From JBBPYR01 sp038199755 (lineage in GTDB: Bacteria > Chloroflexota > Ktedonobacteria > Ktedonobacterales > Ktedonobacteraceae), in the NCBI GenBank assembly GCA_038199755.1, contig JBBPYR010000089.1, positions 1 to 9,544 on the forward strand: DNA of 9,544 nt. Reading direction: 5' to 3'. How positions within the stretch are numbered: position 1 is the first letter of the stretch; each line of letters starts with the position of its first letter. The notes under the pieces are model-generated. The model ran no database searches. It worked only from the letters and a program-made list of their open reading frames with translations, and was not told where the DNA came from. The translations under genes were made by a program, and so were the position numbers. Below are positions 5,381-9,544 of this stretch, in pieces.

Positions 5381-8300
5381 ATGCAGAGAGTAGTTATGCA
5401 AAAAACAGCTTATACGATGCAAACAGGGGCGACAGCACCACCAGTTGCGCAGTCCGAAGAGTTTAACAGGCCACCTCGCATCTTAAACATTCTGCCACAG
5501 GATGTTGTGGAGGTACCCAAGCCATCAGCGAAACAGCCGCAACCGCCATCACCTGGGTGGGTAGTCTTTGTGATGCCGTTAATCACGGTGAGCATCATGT
5601 TCGCGGTCTACATTTTCGTGAACCATGCCTCACTTCAACAGCTTTCATTTTTAATTCCTATGGCTATTTATGCTATCATGGGTCCCATTTCCTCTCTTAT
5701 TACCACGCGTCAGCGTGCCAAGGCAATACGGCGCGAGAACATGACCAATGAGAAGAAATTTAAAAAAGCACTTATCAAATTGCGGACTAAATTACAACAG
5801 CAGGCAGAAGAGCAGCGGAGACTCGCGCTGCTCACCGACCCAGACCCAGCAGCATTGGAGAGTTACATCCAAGAGCGTATCCACCTGTGGGAACGCCGCC
5901 CGGAAGACCCAGATTTCTTGTCGGTGCGTGTGGGTAAAGGCAAGGCTCCTTTGTCCACAACCATCAAAGCACCCGATATCGAGATGGCCCACCCTGTCTG
6001 GTCAGAGATACAACGCTTCAAAAGCGATTTTGCGACCGTTGATAGCATACCACTGAGCGTTTCCTTGGCAAAGGTCAAGTCGCTTGGCATTACGGGTCGC
6101 CGCCAGGATGTGGCAGCACTGGTACGTTCTATGTTCTGCCAGATCACCACATTGCACTCACCTGAAGATGTACGTATTCTCGGCATTTATCCCGTATCGC
6201 AGAGACAAGACTGGGACTGGCTGCAAATCATTCCCCATACGGCACCGATTAAAGGCTGCAAGCTTCCACGCCTGATAGGTGTTGGGCAGGATGAAGCAAT
6301 CACCCTGCTCAACTTTTTGTTGGAAGAATTGAGCTTGCGTGCTACGAAACACGCCGAGACTCCCGAAGCTCCCGCACTCCCACACCTTGTTGTGCTGGTG
6401 CATGACTATGTCGAAGTGCGTAAACATCCAGCGCTGGTGAATGCCTTTAAGCTAGGGGAGCAACTTGGTGTCTCTATTATCTATCTCGTCGCCCAAAAGC
6501 AGGCTATTCCGAGCGAGTGCCGTGGCATTCTGCGTCTTTCCGACGAGGGAGCAGCCGACTATGCCGCGACAGGTGTGACGGGTGAACACCTGTCAGACAT
6601 TGCCGCGGACTCTTTGCACCTGGATCAGACAATTATACTCTCGAAGCTCCTGAGCACTATTCACATCGTGAGCGAAGAAGAAAAACAGGCCGCCGACCTT
6701 CCCACCAATGTGCGTTTTCTCGACCTCATCGATTTACCTTTTGCCGATCAACTCGATGTCGAACAGTGGTGGAGTCACCCACGCTTTGGGCGACTACGCG
6801 TGCCATTAGGCATCGGTATCAATGGCATTGTCTGGCTAGACCTCAATGACGCGGCACATGGCCCACATGGTATCATCGCAGGAACCACGGGTGCGGGCAA
6901 AAGTGAATTGCTGCAATCCATCATTATTGGTCTCGCACTCACCCATCATCCCTTTCTGGTCAACTTTGTGCTGGTTGACTTCAAAGGTGGTGCGGCATTC
7001 AAACCCTTTGAAAAGCTGCCACATACCGTTGGCATGGTCACAGACCTCAGTGGCAAATTGACGGAACGTGCCCTTGTTGCGCTAAAGAGCGAGCTTCGTC
7101 GGCGTGAACACATTTTGAGTGAGGCAAATGTGAAAAAAATCGTGGAATACCAGACATTACAGACACAAAATCCGACGATGCAACCACTACCGAATCTACT
7201 GATTATTATTGACGAATTCGCGGAATTAGCCAAAGAACATCCTGCTTTTATGGAAGGATTGGTCAGCGTCGTGCAAAAGGGGCGTAGCCTGGGAGTGCAT
7301 CTGATTCTGGCAACACAAAAACCAACTGGCTCAGTCAATGCAAATATCTGGTCAAACCTCAAGTTCCGCATTTGCCTGCGTGTTGCCTCGTTGGGGGATA
7401 GCCGCGACATGCTGGGTCGCTCTGAAGCAGCCCTTTTACCAAGCACGATACCCGGACGTGCCTACTTCCAGATTGGCGCTGAGATCTTTGAGATGTTCCA
7501 GAGCGCTCGTGTTTCGCTGCCAGCGCGTGTGGCAAATGAGGCATCCTTGCTTGCCGCCAGACAAAGCGCAAACGGAGCAGAGATCATCGACCAGAAAGTA
7601 TTGATAGACGCCCTGGAACCCTATCAAACAACGCTTGGACAAAAGCTATTCAAGCCTTGGCCCGCGCCGTTGCCACACCGCATTAGCTTGCCAGAGGTCT
7701 ATCAAAGGGTCAAATATCTCTTTCCTGAGAAGCCATCAAACGACGGACAACCACCTTATGGCTGGCTTGTCAGCCCAGTGGGCATGCTCGACATACCACT
7801 AGAACAGAGGCAAGAGCCGTGGATGCTCAACCTGATACAGAACGGTGGACACATGCTGATCGCCGGTGCTGTGGGCAGTGGAAAGAGTGTTCTTCTGCGC
7901 ACGCTCATCACATCATTCACCCAAACGCACTCACCGAATCAACTGCAACTGTATCTGATTGACTTTGGTGGGCAAGCACTGCGCATTTTCGAGTCGCTAC
8001 CACATGTGGGGGGAGTGTTTGGAGAATCCGACGAGGAATATATCAATCGGCTTTTACGCAAATTACAAGGCGTTATAGAAGAGCGGAAGCAACTCTGCGC
8101 CACTCAGCAGGTCGATGATTTCCTGGGCTATCAGCGTCGTCGTAGCGACCAAGCTACGCTGCCACACATGCCTGCAATCTTTCTGGTCATTGACAAGTTT
8201 ATTGAGTTCAAGCAAGCACATGAGAAGGAGATGGAAACGCTCCTCACCATCGCTCGCTTCGGTCGCACATATGGCATTTTTCTCATTCTCACTGCCGAAA

Positions 8301-9514
8301 GACCGCTGGGCATCTCTATGCAACTCCTCAGCTTGATCGAGTTACGGATAGGGTTACGTCTTGTAGAGATTACGGACTCGCTCATCCTGCTAGGCAAAAA
8401 TGACGCAACGACTATTGACTCTTCACAGCCTGGGCGTGGCTATAAACGTGGGAAAACAGTTGAAGAAATACAGGTTGCACTGCCAGTCACCGCCGAGGAC
8501 GACGATGAACAAACGCGCCTGCTTGATCAGCTGGTAACAGAGGTGGCAGCACTCAGCAAGGCCAAGAAAGTGCAGAAGGCACCGAGCATTCGTCTGCTAC
8601 CAGATGTGGTGCATCTCGACTACTTCTTAATGGATGCGCTTGCCAAGATTGTTGACCAAACGCCAGGAGAAACTGCCACACCATCCGAAAAACAGCAGTT
8701 ACGTATTCGTCTGGGCATCGAGGATTTTTCGCTTCGTCCCATTCTGCTAGAGTTAAACGCTGACTCCCCCCATGCAATGATAGTAGGCGGCTCCGGGACC
8801 GGACGTTCAGGTATTCTGCAAACCAGCCTGCTTTCGTTGGCCTGTCCAGACAATCGACATGCCAAGGTAGTGCTTGTCGATTTCAGGCGCAGCTCACGGC
8901 AACTCCGTCGCTTGCCTAATGTCTGGCAATATGCAGATACCGAAGAACGTTTGATAGGGGTAGTGAGCATTTTAAAAGAGGAGCTTCGTCAGCGCACTAT
9001 ACAATTACGCGAAGAGGCGGAACAACAATCCGATGACAACGATGATCAGCCGGGCGCAACGATGACACCAATTGTCCTTGCCATTGATGACTACGATCAA
9101 TTGAGCAGCATGCTCAAAAATCCCATCCTCGATTTGAAAGAGTTCTTCTTGCAAGCGCGTGACCTGCACCTGCACATCATCGTTGCTGGGCAACCGGGTG
9201 ACTTTTCACGTAACGATCAATTGCTCACACAGGTGAAAGCTTGTCGTGTTGGCGTGGTGCTTGGTGGTGATCCCAACGACCCACAAACGCTCGGGGTGCG
9301 CATCAGCGACTTGCCCGTTGGGCGCGGCTATCTGGTGCGACGTAACCAGCGCACCCTCGTCCAGGTAGCACACGCTGCTCCCAGCACATTGAACACCTGG
9401 GTCAATCGCATGCTTCATTCCTATGCGATGAGCCTAGTTGATGTGATAGAAAGCAAAAAAGAAGAAACAGTAGAAGTAGTAGAGTCGGTAGAGTCAGCAG
9501 CGAGTGGAGGTTAG
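5381..9514 (+). CDS. eccC: Type VII secretion ATPase, EccC-like, with three FtsK/SpoIIIE domains
   Basis: This 1377-residue protein looks like a full-length EccC (fused EccCa-EccCb), the membrane motor that recognises and drives Esx/WXG100 substrates. After a short FNRPPRI segment (28-34), two membrane helices lie at about 59-80 and 88-107, followed by a charged helical stretch (108-150). Residues 230-450 are the degenerate ATPase-like domain typical of EccC (QDVAALVRS, LHSPEDV, PHTAP). Domain 1 has Walker A GTTGAGKS (501-508), LVDFKGGAAF (531-540) and Walker B LLIIIDEF (606-613). Domain 2 has GAVGSGKS (829-836) but IDKF (937-940). Domain 3 has GGSGTGRS (1136-1143), with Arg for the Walker Lys, and IDDYD (1235-1239). 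There are no N-terminal FHA domains, so it is unlike Firmicute EssC. The tail from 1355 is acidic and low-complexity. The start is uncertain: ATG 5381 has no ribosome site; ATG 5396 has a weak GAGAG 5 nt upstream. TATAAG (5353-5358) is only a weak -10 candidate. Confidence 0.9.
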   Translation: MQRVVMQKTAYTMQTGATAPPVAQSEEFNRPPRILNILPQDVVEVPKPSAKQPQPPSPGWVVFVMPLITVSIMFAVYIFVNHASLQQLSFLIPMAIYAIMGPISSLITTRQRAKAIRRENMTNEKKFKKALIKLRTKLQQQAEEQRRLALLTDPDPAALESYIQERIHLWERRPEDPDFLSVRVGKGKAPLSTTIKAPDIEMAHPVWSEIQRFKSDFATVDSIPLSVSLAKVKSLGITGRRQDVAALVRSMFCQITTLHSPEDVRILGIYPVSQRQDWDWLQIIPHTAPIKGCKLPRLIGVGQDEAITLLNFLLEELSLRATKHAETPEAPALPHLVVLVHDYVEVRKHPALVNAFKLGEQLGVSIIYLVAQKQAIPSECRGILRLSDEGAADYAATGVTGEHLSDIAADSLHLDQTIILSKLLSTIHIVSEEEKQAADLPTNVRFLDLIDLPFADQLDVEQWWSHPRFGRLRVPLGIGINGIVWLDLNDAAHGPHGIIAGTTGAGKSELLQSIIIGLALTHHPFLVNFVLVDFKGGAAFKPFEKLPHTVGMVTDLSGKLTERALVALKSELRRREHILSEANVKKIVEYQTLQTQNPTMQPLPNLLIIIDEFAELAKEHPAFMEGLVSVVQKGRSLGVHLILATQKPTGSVNANIWSNLKFRICLRVASLGDSRDMLGRSEAALLPSTIPGRAYFQIGAEIFEMFQSARVSLPARVANEASLLAARQSANGAEIIDQKVLIDALEPYQTTLGQKLFKPWPAPLPHRISLPEVYQRVKYLFPEKPSNDGQPPYGWLVSPVGMLDIPLEQRQEPWMLNLIQNGGHMLIAGAVGSGKSVLLRTLITSFTQTHSPNQLQLYLIDFGGQALRIFESLPHVGGVFGESDEEYINRLLRKLQGVIEERKQLCATQQVDDFLGYQRRRSDQATLPHMPAIFLVIDKFIEFKQAHEKEMETLLTIARFGRTYGIFLILTAERPLGISMQLLSLIELRIGLRLVEITDSLILLGKNDATTIDSSQPGRGYKRGKTVEEIQVALPVTAEDDDEQTRLLDQLVTEVAALSKAKKVQKAPSIRLLPDVVHLDYFLMDALAKIVDQTPGETATPSEKQQLRIRLGIEDFSLRPILLELNADSPHAMIVGGSGTGRSGILQTSLLSLACPDNRHAKVVLVDFRRSSRQLRRLPNVWQYADTEERLIGVVSILKEELRQRTIQLREEAEQQSDDNDDQPGATMTPIVLAIDDYDQLSSMLKNPILDLKEFFLQARDLHLHIIVAGQPGDFSRNDQLLTQVKACRVGVVLGGDPNDPQTLGVRISDLPVGRGYLVRRNQRTLVQVAHAAPSTLNTWVNRMLHSYAMSLVDVIESKKEETVEVVESVESAASGG

Positions 9515-9544
9515 GAACAGCAAGAGGGGCAACCTAAGATTACG

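Noticed and set aside
1..9544. tRNA, rRNA, CRISPR arrays, insertion sequences and attachment sites
   Set aside because: No cloverleaf, spaced repeat series, transposase motif or long terminal inverted repeat was seen on either strand.

Overview
The window carries four clear protein genes of ordinary length, one small antitoxin-like gene with a decayed partner, and one short ribosome-rescue-type gene. Base composition is moderate, near half G+C by eye. A methylcrotonyl-CoA-carboxylase-type subunit, a short antitoxin with an overlapping toxin remnant, a GT4 glycosyltransferase, an aromatic-hydroxylase-type flavoprotein and a full-length EccC-type secretion ATPase sit together. This mix, with strong Shine-Dalgarno sites and sigma70-like promoters, suggests a Gram-positive-like environmental bacterium. 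My best guess is a member of the Chloroflexota, such as the Ktedonobacteria. That is inference from gene style; no marker gene is present.

Layout from left to right. Positions 1-101 are a promoter region with an excellent sigma70-type promoter (TTGACG, 17 nt, TATGAT with an extended TG) and a 28-bp dyad on the expected transcription start. It drives the carboxyltransferase subunit of an acyl-CoA carboxylase (102-1709, probably leucine or branched-chain acyl-CoA breakdown). Positions 1781-2163 hold an antitoxin-like gene followed, with a TAATG overlap, by a 21-codon ORF that looks like the fused ends of a deleted PIN-type toxin. On the minus strand at 2210-2563 is a mini release factor with a GGQ motif and an ArfB-like basic tail; a perfect 8+8 bp inverted repeat lies just upstream of it. 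A GT4 glycosyltransferase (2810-3970, plus strand) converges on an FAD-dependent monooxygenase (3999-5153, minus strand) with a gap of only 28 nt. The last 4.1 kb is one plus-strand gene for a three-ATPase EccC-like protein of a type VII secretion system, ending 30 nt before the window edge.

The genes do not form one operon. Strand changes split them into at least four transcription units, and most look like unrelated single-gene units. The EccC gene is probably the first or only visible member of a secretion locus that continues to the right; no Esx/WXG100 substrate, EccB, EccD, EccE or mycosin gene lies within the window. The most unusual points are the catalytic asymmetry of the three EccC ATPase domains, the disarmed toxin-antitoxin locus, and two dyads placed like operators.
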